DNA of 64,000 nucleotides. Source: an uncultured Eubacteriales bacterium. GTDB taxonomy: Bacteria; Bacillota; Clostridia; Oscillospirales; CAG-272. Position 1 is the stretch's first letter. Each line of letters starts with the position of its first letter. A program made the position numbers and the translations under genes. The notes beneath the pieces were generated by a model. It had not been told where the DNA came from. It did not search any database and saw only the letters and a program-made list of their open reading frames with translations. The stretch is from contig CAOKER010000005.1 in the NCBI GenBank assembly GCA_948467545.1, positions 1-64,000 on the forward strand. Direction: 5' to 3'. Shown piece by piece: positions 7,965-17,300 of the stretch.

Positions 7965-9130
7965 AAAGCTACAGTGAAATTTTGTCAAATCGTGCTCAGG
8001 GACTTCAACCGTCCGGAATTCGTAAGTTTTTTGATATTCTCGATGAAATGGAGGATGTTGTATCTCTGACTGTGGGCCAGCCCGATTTTATAACGCCGTG
8101 GCATATACGCGAGGCGGCAATCGACAGCCTTGAAAACGGCCGCACTTATTACACCTCCAACAGCGGACTTATGACGCTTCGTCAGGAAATCGCAGCGTAT
8201 TTGAACCGCAGATTCGGACTTTCGTATAATCCGAGCGACGAGATCCTTGTTACCGTGGGAGGAAGTGAGGCAATCGATCTTGCCATACGTGCCTGCGTCA
8301 ATGAGGGAGACGAGGTGATCGTTCCTGTTCCGTCGTTTGTATGTTACGGCCCGATGGTTACAATGGCCGGAGGTACTCCGGTATATCTTGAGACACTCGA
8401 AAAGGATAATTTCAAGCTTACTCCGGAACGCCTTCGTTCAGTGATAACACCCCGTACAAAAATGCTCGTTTTGCCATACCCCAATAATCCGACGGGCGCT
8501 ATTATGACGGAGTCTGAGCTGAAAGCTGTCGCCGAAGTATTGCGCGGTACCGATATTATCGTTTTGTCGGACGAAATATATGCTGAGCTTACATATGGCA
8601 GACGCCATGTTTCGATTGCTTCGATTGAGGGGATGCGAGAGCGTACTGTCGTTGCGAGCGGTTTTTCAAAGGCGTACGCTATGACGGGATGGCGTCTCGG
8701 TTATTCTGCCGCGCCGAAAGAAATTGCCGAACAGATGTTAAAAATTCATCAGTATGCCATCATGTGCGCTCCTACAATGAGCCAGTACGCGGCTATTGAG
8801 GCGCTTTCGAACGGAGACGGTGATATTGCCGAAATGACGGCTGAGTATAACCGAAGGCGCAAATATATTGTCGACGGTCTGCGCAAGCTCGGTTTTCCGT
8901 GCTTTGAGCCGGAAGGAGCATTTTATGTTTATCCCAATATCAGCGGTTTTGGCATGTCGTCAGAAGCTTTTTGCAATGAGCTGTTAAGGGAAACACATGT
9001 GGCGATTGTGCCGGGAACTGCTTTTGGATCCTGCGGAGAAGGATTTGCAAGAATATCTTATGCATATTCTGTAAAGCATATCGAAACCGCACTTGAAAGA
9101 ATTTCTAAGTTTGTAAAGGGAAATATGTAA
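7961..9130 (+). CDS. Class I/II pyridoxal-phosphate aminotransferase
   Basis: A 389-aa fold-type I aminotransferase of the aspartate/aromatic group, of the expected length. It shows the PNNPTGA motif near residue 172, LSDEIYAEL near 203 and the PLP lysine in SGFSKAYAMTGWRLG near 235. The GTG start overlaps the stop of the Lrp gene, which defines a two-gene operon. It transfers amino groups between an amino acid and a 2-oxo acid in the cytoplasm. The exact substrate is unknown. Confidence 0.9.
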   Translation: MKSYSEILSNRAQGLQPSGIRKFFDILDEMEDVVSLTVGQPDFITPWHIREAAIDSLENGRTYYTSNSGLMTLRQEIAAYLNRRFGLSYNPSDEILVTVGGSEAIDLAIRACVNEGDEVIVPVPSFVCYGPMVTMAGGTPVYLETLEKDNFKLTPERLRSVITPRTKMLVLPYPNNPTGAIMTESELKAVAEVLRGTDIIVLSDEIYAELTYGRRHVSIASIEGMRERTVVASGFSKAYAMTGWRLGYSAAPKEIAEQMLKIHQYAIMCAPTMSQYAAIEALSNGDGDIAEMTAEYNRRRKYIVDGLRKLGFPCFEPEGAFYVYPNISGFGMSSEAFCNELLRETHVAIVPGTAFGSCGEGFARISYAYSVKHIETALERISKFVKGNM

Positions 9131-9154
9131 TTTTTAAATGCGGATTCCGCTTGT

Positions 9155-9218
9155 TTTTTCGGCGGTGTACTATCCGCCGTCCCGACGTCTTATGACGGCG
9201 CTTTGCGCCTTATTGAAG
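9155..9218. repeat. Dispersed two-hairpin element, copy A
   Basis: A cggcgg/ccgccg hairpin (9160-9179) is followed by tatgacggcgctttgcgcc, a small ggcgc/gcgcc hairpin (9197-9209), then ttattgaa. A related copy lies at 37345-37408, and the second hairpin also occurs at 5546-5566. Copies A and B both end just upstream of a ribosome site. Confidence 0.65.
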
Positions 9219-9233
9219 GAATATAGATGAGAT

Positions 9234-10310
9234 ATGATTAGACTTGCAGTAATAGGAAGAAATTTTGTTGTTGACAATATGATAAGGGCGATGAAATTTG
9301 TCTCCGGAATAAAGCTTTGCGGAATATGTTCTCGAACTGCCGAAGGGGCCGAAGAGTTTGCTCTGCGCTACGGAATCGGGACCGAAGGAAGATACGTCGG
9401 GATAGACGCGCTTGCGGCCGCAGACGATATTGACGCGGTTTATATAGCTACACCGAATATTTTTCACGAGGAACAGGCCGTAAAGCTTCTTGCTTCCGGA
9501 AAACATGTTCTTGTTGAAAAACCTGCTGCGGTAAGCGTAAAGGCGTATGAACACATGTCTGCGACGGCTAAGCTTAACGGAGTTATTTTAATGGAGGGTA
9601 TGATGCCGATATACATGCCCGGATTTTATGTCATTAAAAGACTTATCGGAAAAATCACGCCTATTCGCCGCGCCTCCCTTTCGTATTTTCAGTATTCTTC
9701 AAGATACGATAAATATAAAAACGGGATTATTGAAAACGCGTTCAAGCCGGAGCTCGGAGGCGGTTCTCTTATGGATATCGGTGTTTATTGCGCGGCGATG
9801 TCCGAAGGTCTTTTCGGTACGCCGCGGAGTATAAGCGCAGAATCGCTTTTTCTTGAAAACGGTATTGACGGAGAGGGAACGGCTGTCATGATGTATAACG
9901 GTATGATGGTTGATATAAGTTATTCCAAAATTACCGACAGCGTACTTCAGTCTCAAATATGCGGCGAAGAGGGATGCATTGCTATAGATTCCGTGTCGCG
10001 CCCGCATGTTATAACACTTGCACTTCGCGACGGGAGTACTCATGTTTATGACGCTTCGCATTTGGATACCGACAAGTATAATATGCGCAGGCTTGATGAG
10101 GCCGCTCTTTCCTCCATTGAGGTCGGTGAAAGCGGTTTGACTCCGTCGGAATCGGTCGGGGTACTTCCCGATATGACATATGAGCTGAGACATTTTGTGC
10201 ATCTTATAGAAAAAGATTTGCTTCAGGTTTCTGAGAGAGAGCAGATGCATACAATTCAAACGCTTGCTGTTCTGGACGGTATTCGGCAATGCTGTGATAT
10301 AAATTTTTAA
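9234..10310 (+). CDS. Gfo/Idh/MocA family oxidoreductase
   Basis: A 358-aa NAD(P)-dependent oxidoreductase. It has an N-terminal Rossmann fold (MIRLAVIGRNFVVDNM), the family's EKP motif in HVLVEKPAAV near residue 97, and a C-terminal alpha/beta domain with GGGSLMDIGVYC near residue 175. The glycine loop reads GRNFVVD rather than the usual GxGxxG, so cofactor binding may be altered. Substrates in this family are mostly sugars or inositols. An aagga site lies 13 bases before the ATG. It is monocistronic, with the dispersed hairpin element forming its leader. Confidence 0.85.
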   Translation: MIRLAVIGRNFVVDNMIRAMKFVSGIKLCGICSRTAEGAEEFALRYGIGTEGRYVGIDALAAADDIDAVYIATPNIFHEEQAVKLLASGKHVLVEKPAAVSVKAYEHMSATAKLNGVILMEGMMPIYMPGFYVIKRLIGKITPIRRASLSYFQYSSRYDKYKNGIIENAFKPELGGGSLMDIGVYCAAMSEGLFGTPRSISAESLFLENGIDGEGTAVMMYNGMMVDISYSKITDSVLQSQICGEEGCIAIDSVSRPHVITLALRDGSTHVYDASHLDTDKYNMRRLDEAALSSIEVGESGLTPSESVGVLPDMTYELRHFVHLIEKDLLQVSEREQMHTIQTLAVLDGIRQCCDINF

Positions 10311-10460
10311 GTTTGAAAAGTCTGCCGCTATATTCAAATTGAAATGTTTCGAAGACATTTTTTCGGACCAAATTATCGATACATGGCGATTTTACGGACT
10401 GTTGTTACTGCAAGTTTAAAACCGATAAATTAAAATAATTGCGAAAGGCATATTAAAAAA

Positions 10461-11336
10461 ATGAGTATTACAAAAGATTTATTTGATTTTGTAAAAAGGG
10501 ACAGCGACGGCTTGTATTCACTCAGTATCTGCGAAAACGGAGAAACAGAGACGTTTAAACGCATTCTTGCCAATGATACCAACAATACATATTCTGTTTC
10601 AAAGGTCTTTACCGTTACTGCGATAGGCTTTCTTGTTGACGCCGGTCTTTTATCTCTCGATGAAAAGATTTCAGAGATTTTTGCCGAGGAAATGCCAGAC
10701 GGCTATGATAAAAAATGGGATTTCGTTACGGTAGACAATGTAATTAAACATAAGATTGGCTTCAGGGAAGGTTTTCTTGACATTGATGTTGAAGATGTTG
10801 CGGAGTATGAGCAAAAATATGGGACGAGAACTGATTTTTTGCGAATTGTGCTTTCTCACGATATTCCCCTTGAACCCGGTACAAAGTTTTGCTATAGTGA
10901 CGCTGCGTATTATTTGCTTTCAAGAGTAGTTACTAAAAAGTCGGGCGAGCGTCTTGATGACTTTCTTAACAGCCGGCTTTTTGTTCCTCTGTGCTTTTCT
11001 GAGGCTGCGTGGTCGCATTGTCCGCAGGGATTCCCTATGGGTGCAACGGGACTTTATATACGTACCTGCGATATGGTAAAGGCCGCACAGCTATATCTTA
11101 ACCGAGGAGTGTATGAAGGGAATCGTTTTTTCTCGGAGGATTGGTATAATACCGTAACAGAGCGCGAATACGAGTTTTCTCGATGCGGAAAGTACGGATA
11201 CGGAAAAGGCGGACTCTACGGCCAGTTTATTTATTTCAATACAAAGCTTGGGATTGCAATAGGTTGGGAAGGTCATGAAAATTCCGCATATTCCGGCAGA
11301 CTCTTGGATTATTTATCAGCTTTGGAAGCAAAGTAA
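10461..11336 (+). CDS. Serine hydrolase of the beta-lactamase/penicillin-binding fold
   Basis: A 291-aa protein with the class C beta-lactamase/D-aminopeptidase fold. The SxxK motif is SVSK near residue 45, the YxN-like motif is YSD near residue 144, and GWEGH near residue 272 takes the place of the usual HTG. There is no signal peptide or lipobox, so it is probably cytoplasmic. Family members include esterases, DD-peptidases and D-amino-acid peptidases, and no substrate can be assigned. A terminator follows at 11350-11389. Confidence 0.75.
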   Translation: MSITKDLFDFVKRDSDGLYSLSICENGETETFKRILANDTNNTYSVSKVFTVTAIGFLVDAGLLSLDEKISEIFAEEMPDGYDKKWDFVTVDNVIKHKIGFREGFLDIDVEDVAEYEQKYGTRTDFLRIVLSHDIPLEPGTKFCYSDAAYYLLSRVVTKKSGERLDDFLNSRLFVPLCFSEAAWSHCPQGFPMGATGLYIRTCDMVKAAQLYLNRGVYEGNRFFSEDWYNTVTEREYEFSRCGKYGYGKGGLYGQFIYFNTKLGIAIGWEGHENSAYSGRLLDYLSALEAK

Positions 11337-11349
11337 TTGTCAATAGTGT

Positions 11350-11389
11350 AAAAGCTCGATTTAGGATTATCCTGAACCGGGCTTTTTTA
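11350..11389 (+). terminator. Intrinsic terminator after the serine hydrolase gene
   Basis: aaagctcg pairs with cgggcttt and tagga with tccta-like bases around a short loop, followed by a T run. Confidence 0.75.
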
Positions 11390-11402
11390 TTTTTGAAAGT
11401 TG

Positions 11403-11431
11403 TTGACTTTTTTAATAATAAAATTTATAAT
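11403..11431 (+). promoter_or_regulatory. Promoter of the small membrane protein/lipoprotein pair
   Basis: TTGACT (11403-11408), a 17-bp spacer and TATAAT (11426-11431). The start is near 11438, about 40 bases before the first small gene. Confidence 0.75.
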
Positions 11432-11477
11432 AAAGTCGTAAATAGTCGATAAAATGCAAATATTAAGAGAATGTTTT

Positions 11478-11618
11478 ATGATATTAGACTTATTTTTATT
11501 GGTAATGGCATTGTTTTGTATGTACAAGGGAAAACGTAATGGTAAAAAAATTCTGATTCGTACAGGTCTTTTTTTAATGGCCTTAAACTTGTACGTGACA
11601 ACATATAAATTTTTGTGA
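11478..11618 (+). CDS. Small membrane protein, 46 aa
   Basis: A reading frame of 46 residues starting MILDLFLLVMALFCMYKGK. It has two hydrophobic segments (residues 1-15 and about 28-45) separated by the basic loop KGKRNGKK, as expected for a small two-pass membrane protein. An aagaga site lies upstream and a good promoter precedes it. Its stop overlaps the short upstream GTG frame of the following lipoprotein gene, suggesting coupled translation. Function unknown. Confidence 0.5.
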   Translation: MILDLFLLVMALFCMYKGKRNGKKILIRTGLFLMALNLYVTTYKFL

Positions 11619-11635
11619 AAGGGTATGGTTTTATT

Positions 11636-12031
11636 ATGAAAAAGTTTTTGTGTACGGCTATCATGGTTTTCGGATTTATTATGATAACATCGTGCGGGAG
11701 AAACGGCGGTGTTGACTATGATGCTTCTCAAACAGTCAGCTACAGTACCGAAAGAATTGATGTCGGGGCAATTAAGAATTCCGGGGTGGGAGTATATAGC
11801 GGGAAGGTTATTTCCGACAGTAATACTGCTTTGGAATATGCTAAACTAATATTAAGAAATACGCTTAAAGAAGATGTAGATAAATATAAAACGGTGAATA
11901 TTACATATGATTCCGAGCAGCGTATTTGGAATGTAAATTTCGGTATTGACAATGAGATTTTGGGCGGAGGAAAAAATATTTTATTGTCTGAAGATAATGG
12001 GGAAGTTTTGCTTATATTTGAAAATGAATGA
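11636..12031 (+). CDS. Lipoprotein with NTF2-like immunity-type domain
   Basis: A 131-aa protein with a signal peptide ending in the lipobox ITSC near residue 20, so the mature form would be anchored on the outer face of the membrane. The rest resembles the small NTF2-fold immunity family (YbbC/YhhH type): an N-terminal helix with SNTALEYAKLIL, then WNVNFG and a GGGKNILLSEDNGEVL strand pair near the C-terminus. ATG at 11636 is preferred over an in-frame GTG at 11615 because it gives a normal signal peptide. No toxin gene is adjacent. The immunity role is inferred from fold only. Confidence 0.6.
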   Translation: MKKFLCTAIMVFGFIMITSCGRNGGVDYDASQTVSYSTERIDVGAIKNSGVGVYSGKVISDSNTALEYAKLILRNTLKEDVDKYKTVNITYDSEQRIWNVNFGIDNEILGGGKNILLSEDNGEVLLIFENE

Positions 12032-12064
12032 TTGTTGAAGAATATACTGCGCCTTATTGAAAAT

Positions 12065-12138
12065 AAAAAATATTCTTTGTATAAACGGGTGATGAGCTTT
12101 AATCAAAAGTTATCGCTTGTATACGAAGAATATTTTTT
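12065..12138. terminator. Long A/T-flanked hairpin
   Basis: Arms of about 20 bases with few mismatches, aaaaaatattctttgtat against gtatacgaagaatatttttt, surround an imperfect inner stem and end in a T run. It probably terminates the lipoprotein transcript before spoIIID. Confidence 0.7.
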
Positions 12139-12179
12139 TTATTTGTTAATTTGGTACAGGCTTTGAGCGAATCAAACCG

Positions 12180-12207
12180 GAATATTTATTTTTCTGCCGC
12201 ATAGAAT
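12180..12207 (+). promoter_or_regulatory. SigE-like sporulation promoter of spoIIID
   Basis: GAATATT (12180-12186) matches the SigE -35 consensus KMATATT. After 13 bp, CATAGAAT (12200-12207) matches the -10 consensus CATACAMT at seven of eight positions. spoIIID is a classical mother-cell SigE gene, so the site makes biological sense. Confidence 0.7.
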
Positions 12208-12243
12208 GTAACATATTTTACTCGGAGGCGAGGTTGGTGCAAA

Positions 12244-12591
12244 ATGCCATCATATGAGACTTACGGAAACAGCGGCAAGACGCGGTGCGAATTATTCGGC
12301 GAATACCTTGTAGAAAACAAGGCTACCGTGCGGCAGACCGCAAAATACTTCGGAATGAGTAAATCAACAGTACATAAAGATGTGACGTCTAAGCTGCGCT
12401 ATGAAAATCCTATTCTATTCAAAAAGGTCAACGCACTTTTGCAGGAAAATAAAGCAGAGCGACATCTTCGCGGCGGAGAAGCGACAAAGCGAAGATACGA
12501 AAATGAGCATATAACAGAAATGTCGTATAAAAAATCAGATAAAAAAGAAAAATCAAAAAAGGGGAAAGGCATAAAAGTTGTCAAGAAATAA
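12244..12591 (+). CDS. spoIIID: Sporulation transcriptional regulator SpoIIID
   Basis: A 115-aa mother-cell DNA-binding protein that modulates SigE-dependent genes during spore formation. The diagnostic run ENKATVRQTAKYFGMSKSTVHKDVT covers the helix-turn-helix near residues 29-53, and NKAERHLRGGEATKRRY follows near residue 80. It is longer than the usual ~90 residues because of a lysine/glutamate-rich C-terminal tail that may help DNA binding. It is preceded by a SigE-like promoter and followed after 36 bp by the glycogen synthase-like gene. Confidence 0.93.
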   Translation: MPSYETYGNSGKTRCELFGEYLVENKATVRQTAKYFGMSKSTVHKDVTSKLRYENPILFKKVNALLQENKAERHLRGGEATKRRYENEHITEMSYKKSDKKEKSKKGKGIKVVKK

Positions 12592-12627
12592 AACAGATAA
12601 TACCTCGAAAGGCATGGCCTGAATAAT

Positions 12628-14070
12628 ATGAAACGTGAGCGTTTAAAAATTTTGTATGCCTCTTATGAGGCATTTCCTTTCGCAGCAAGCGGCGATGCGG
12701 GTGAAATTGCAGGTTCGCTTCCTCAGCAAATCAAATTATTGGGTGCTGATATCAGAGTAGTATTACCGTTTTACGCGACTATTCCGCGCAGATACCGTCA
12801 GGAGGCTAAAAAAGTATCGGAATTTACCGTTTCGCTTTGCTGGAGAAATCAATACTGCGGAGTATTTCAGCTGAGTCGATGTGGAGTAACATATTATTTT
12901 ATTGACAATGAGTATTATTTTGGTAGGCAGTCTCTTTACGGTTTTTATGATGACGGAGAACGTTTTGCATTTTATTCAAAGGCGATTATAGAGATGCTTC
13001 CCAGGATTGGGTTTATTCCTGATGTTATTCATACAAATGACTGGTTTACCGCTGCGTCGTCAGTATATCTTTGCGGTCATTTCAGGCTGCATGACGGAAT
13101 ATACCGCAATATCAAATGTCTGCATACAATATGCGATTTTGAAAAATTGGGGATATTCGGAATAGAATGTCTTGAAGACGTTTTTGAGATGGAGGATATA
13201 CGGAATTTTGTTGTATGCGACGGAGCCGTGAATCTTACGGCGGGAGCATGTCATTTTGCAGATGAGATTACGGTTTTTTGTGAACAGCATGACGTGAATT
13301 CTCCGCCGGTAAATTCGTCTGTACTTTCAAGGCTTCCTGGCGGCTGCCGTGAAAAGCTTCACACGATTACGCTTGGGATTGATACGGACGATTATCGTCC
13401 TTCTGTTGACGCGGAGCTGCCGTGTAGATACGATTCGTCGGATTTTGGCGGAAAATATTGCTGCAAGGCGGAACTGCAGAGAAGATTGGGGCTTCCCGAC
13501 CGCTGCGATGTACTGATGGCGGCCGTAGTGTCAAAGCTTACGGATGCGGCAGGAATGGAGCTGCTGGCGGACGCCCTGCCTGATTTGCTTCATGAGGACA
13601 TACAGCTGGTAATTCTCGGCACAGGTGATACCGAAAATGAAATGAAAATACGCGAAATTTCAAGCGGCATGCATGACAAGGTAGCGGCCGTTATTAGATA
13701 TGACAGGACGCTTTCAAGACTTATCTATGCCGGAACAGACATTTTGCTTTCCCCGCAGAGAGATGAAATGTCAAATCTGAATCGAATGATTGCGGCTCGT
13801 TACGGGACGGTATCACTCTCTTATGCCGGAGGCATGCTCGGAGGAAACAGTTACAGTACCGAGACGGGAGAGGGAACTGCTTTTCTGTTTGATTCATATA
13901 CGGTTTCCTCTATGCTTTGCGAATTTGACCGTGCTCGGCGTCTGTTTCTGTGCGAAAAGGACAGATGGAATGAACTTATCGGAAGAGTTATGCGTCTTGA
14001 TAATTCGATAAAGTATACTGCACAGGAATATTTTGAACTCTATAAGTCGCTTTGCAATTCCGGGCAATAA
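12628..14070 (+). CDS. Divergent glycogen/starch synthase-like GT5 protein
   Basis: A 480-aa GT-B protein clearly related to GlgA. HTNDWFTAAS (135-144), LGIDTDDYRP (249-258) and the GTGD loop (331-334) are in order, and the length is normal. Key catalytic residues differ, however. The N-terminal KxGGL lysine region reads AASGDAGEIAG (19-29). The RLTxQKG motif reads KLTDAAG (303-309), losing the lysine. FEPCGL reads DEMSNL (379-384), keeping only the glutamate. It may be a non-catalytic or altered-specificity relative. It lies directly after spoIIID and may be transcribed from the same mother-cell promoter. Clostridia accumulate glycogen (granulose) around sporulation, but a role here is inference. 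Confidence 0.75.
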   Translation: MKRERLKILYASYEAFPFAASGDAGEIAGSLPQQIKLLGADIRVVLPFYATIPRRYRQEAKKVSEFTVSLCWRNQYCGVFQLSRCGVTYYFIDNEYYFGRQSLYGFYDDGERFAFYSKAIIEMLPRIGFIPDVIHTNDWFTAASSVYLCGHFRLHDGIYRNIKCLHTICDFEKLGIFGIECLEDVFEMEDIRNFVVCDGAVNLTAGACHFADEITVFCEQHDVNSPPVNSSVLSRLPGGCREKLHTITLGIDTDDYRPSVDAELPCRYDSSDFGGKYCCKAELQRRLGLPDRCDVLMAAVVSKLTDAAGMELLADALPDLLHEDIQLVILGTGDTENEMKIREISSGMHDKVAAVIRYDRTLSRLIYAGTDILLSPQRDEMSNLNRMIAARYGTVSLSYAGGMLGGNSYSTETGEGTAFLFDSYTVSSMLCEFDRARRLFLCEKDRWNELIGRVMRLDNSIKYTAQEYFELYKSLCNSGQ

Positions 14071-14099
14071 AATAATTGCCTTTAAGAAACAAGTAAAAA

Positions 14100-14301
14100 C
14101 GGCGCAAGGAATTTATGCAACTAAGTGAAATTATCATCTGCTTTGTCATCTGTTTGTCAGCTGAATTTTCAGTTGGATTGCGGCGGTTGGCTGAATGTTA
14201 ATCTTCCCGGCGATCATAGCTTTATTATTCAATGTCGGTACAATATGCCGCTGACACGGACGTATGACAGGTATTGATTATTTACCGAATTCCTTGCGCC
14301 G
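14100..14301. repeat. Possible MITE-like element with 14-bp terminal inverted repeats
   Basis: cggcgcaaggaatt (14100-14113) and its perfect reverse complement aattccttgcgccg (14288-14301) bound about 202 bp with no reading frame, in the spacer between convergent genes. No clear target duplication beyond a few A residues is seen. A transcript could also fold it into a long-range stem. Confidence 0.45.
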
Positions 14302-14327
14302 AAACGCTGTATTTAACAGATTCAGTT

Positions 14328-17300
14328 TTAAATTTCGATTTCGAGGCCTGATGCGAGAGAATATATTATGCACTTATCAACAGTGCGCCCGGTTATAATT
14401 GCCGCGGCCTTTTTATAAATTTGAAGCTGTGTTTTGTATCTCTTTTCAAGCTCCGTTTTAACATCATCCTTATTGCCGCGGATATTATCAGTCTTATAAT
14501 CAAGCAGTCTAAGATTTCCATTGGTTATATACAGACAGTCTATTATACCTTGTACAAGCAGTTTTTCTCCCTTAAGAAGCTCTTTTGTGTCGCGGCTTTC
14601 GGTGAAATCTTCGGCGGGAAGCAATACATTGAATCTAAGCTCTCTGTAAACCTTTTCTGCGGAACAAAGTTCTTTGAACAGTCTGCTTGCGAAAAAGCAT
14701 TCAAGCATCGGAACCGAAATTAATTTTCCCATAGCCGGTGTGATAAAATGCTTATGAATGAGCCTCTCGGTTTCCTTTTGAACTCCGTTTTTTGTCACGT
14801 TATTCCAATCGGCAAACTGAAGGAAAACATGAACTGCAGTTCCTCTTTCGGCTCCGGTTGAGATTATAGAATTATCTTCGAGAAAACGGGGAATGTGAAG
14901 TGACTTTTTTCTGTCGGTGTTTTCTTTTTCGGATTTCATTGCGGCTTTGATTCCGTGTCCGGCTTCTTCAGCTTCTATACGCCGCATTGCTTCCTCCGGA
15001 GTAAGGGCAGGCGATTCGTCGAGAAATCCGGGATAAAGCTCCGAAACCGAAAGCTTGGCGGGAAGCTTTGAGACGAAGTTTTCGGGATATACTTCGTTTA
15101 ATCGTTCTTCGATTACTTTAAAAATTTTATCTTCGCTCAATTCCTTTTCTTCGGCATGCAGATATTTTTCATTATCAGCCTTATAATTTTCAGACCTATC
15201 ATTTTCATACTTATCATTTTTAGGCTTTTCGGTTTTAAGGCCTGCCGAGCGGTGAAGTGATTCATCTTTATTTATTTCAAATAAAGGTATACCGTCTCTG
15301 CATTGATAACGTAACAGTTCGGCGCAGGCGCATATTTCATTTTCGGTACTGCTTAAAATTGTTCCGAGTCTGATGTTTGTCCGAGATAAATCACTGCAAT
15401 CTGTCAGAAAGGCATTTTTATATGCAAAAGCCGTAAGCAGCCATTTCATATAACTGGCATTTTTTGAAAAGGAAAAGCGTGACGGATATGAGGCAGATAG
15501 CCTTGCTTCGTTGATGATAGCTTCCGGTGCTGCTGTACCGGCTGTTATATATAAAATTTCTTTTGCGCGTGTCATCGCCACATACAATACACGGAGCTCT
15601 TCGTCTGTTTCCTGTTCGTCGTTTTTCTGAACTGCCGCCGCACGCATGGGCGTATCAATTCTTGCGAATCCGGTATTAAGGCGGAGTTTTGGACATGCTC
15701 CCAATGTGTCGTCGATAAGAATGAGCTCGGAAGAATCCTGTTTATTGAATTTCTTTGCTGAACCGCATATAAAACAGACGGGAAATTCGAGTCCCTTTGA
15801 GGCGTGAATCGTCATGGCACAGACAGCCTTTTCAGATGTCTGTGGAGTTTTGTCGAAGACAAAATGAGGCTCTTTTGCAAGCAAATCATTGACAGATGAG
15901 ACAAAGGAATTTAAACCGCGAAATGAGGAAGACTCATAGCTTCGTGCATAATCATAAAAACGAATGAGGTCTTCTCGTCTTTGCTCTGCGGAGAAGCTGT
16001 TTTCGACGGTGGTGGATGCTTTATCATCTCCGCAGTACAAGATCGGCGTATTGCTGAAAATATACCATATCAATTTATCGGACGGCATAGATACTGCGCG
16101 CGTTCGTAAGTCGGAAAGCTCGTCCAGAAATATTTTTCCTTTTTTGAAACCGTATTTCTCAGTATAGATGCATAGGCGGTCAAAAAGTGATGTCCTTGTT
16201 TTATTATCTGCATCTGCGGGGACCGAAGCGATGTTATCATTTATATCGTTTTGCTCTGCTGTTTTTGACAGTGAGCAGGAAAAGACTGATGCCGGATGTA
16301 TATCTTTTTTTACCGCAATCAGTTCGTCCATGGTAAAACCGAAAAGAGGACTTTTTAGAACCGACGCAAGCGGAATATCATGAAGCGGATTGTCAATACA
16401 TCTTAAAAGTGACAAAAGAAGCATTGTATGCGGGCGTTCAAAAAAACCGACGGTTCTGACATTTTCAAATGGGATACCGTGCCTTGAAAATGCTTCTGCG
16501 AATCTTTCCGTATCTGTTGCACCGCTTCTTAACAATATTCGTATGTCTTCCGGGCGATACTTCCCGGATTTGATAAGCTTTTCGGATTCGAAGGCAACGT
16601 ACTCCGCTTCTGCAAGTTCGGGTTTTATATTATCCGATGATTTTTTACCGTCGTTATTTTCCTCTTTTTGGAGTTCGTTGTTTTCATCTTGGTGTCTGCT
16701 ATTTTCATCGTGACCGTGCTCTTCAGTATGCGTATCCGATGGAGAGATAAGAACCACTTTGGCGGGAACCGCACGGTGCTTTTCCTCGTAGTTTTTTGAG
16801 AATACAAGCTTATCATTATCACCGTAGGAGAGAGAGCTGCCGAATCTGCTTTGCATTATTGTACAAAAAACAGAGTTTGTAAAGTCAATTATAGTGTCGT
16901 CGCATCTAAAGTTATGGGACAGAAAAACGGTGCGTCCGATTTCGCTTTTTACGGCAGAACTCGCGTCGGAGGCTTCAAGCTTTGGAAATCGGTTGCGGTA
17001 ATCGGCAAATATATCCGGAGCCGATCCTCGGAAGCCGTATATGCTTTGTTTTATGTCGCCTACCATAAATCTGTTGTGATTTGCAATGGCGTTAAAAATT
17101 TTATCCTGAATAGGACTGATATCCTGATACTCGTCTATATATATTTCGTTATATTCCGCACCGCATTGTCTTGCGGTATCTGTCGGGGCTCCGTTTTCAT
17201 CGGTGAGAAGCCTGAGCGTTAGATGTTCGATATCCGAATAGTCAATAATTCCTTTACGTCTTTTTTCTTCTGTAAATCTTTCGGAAAATTCCTTGAGAAC

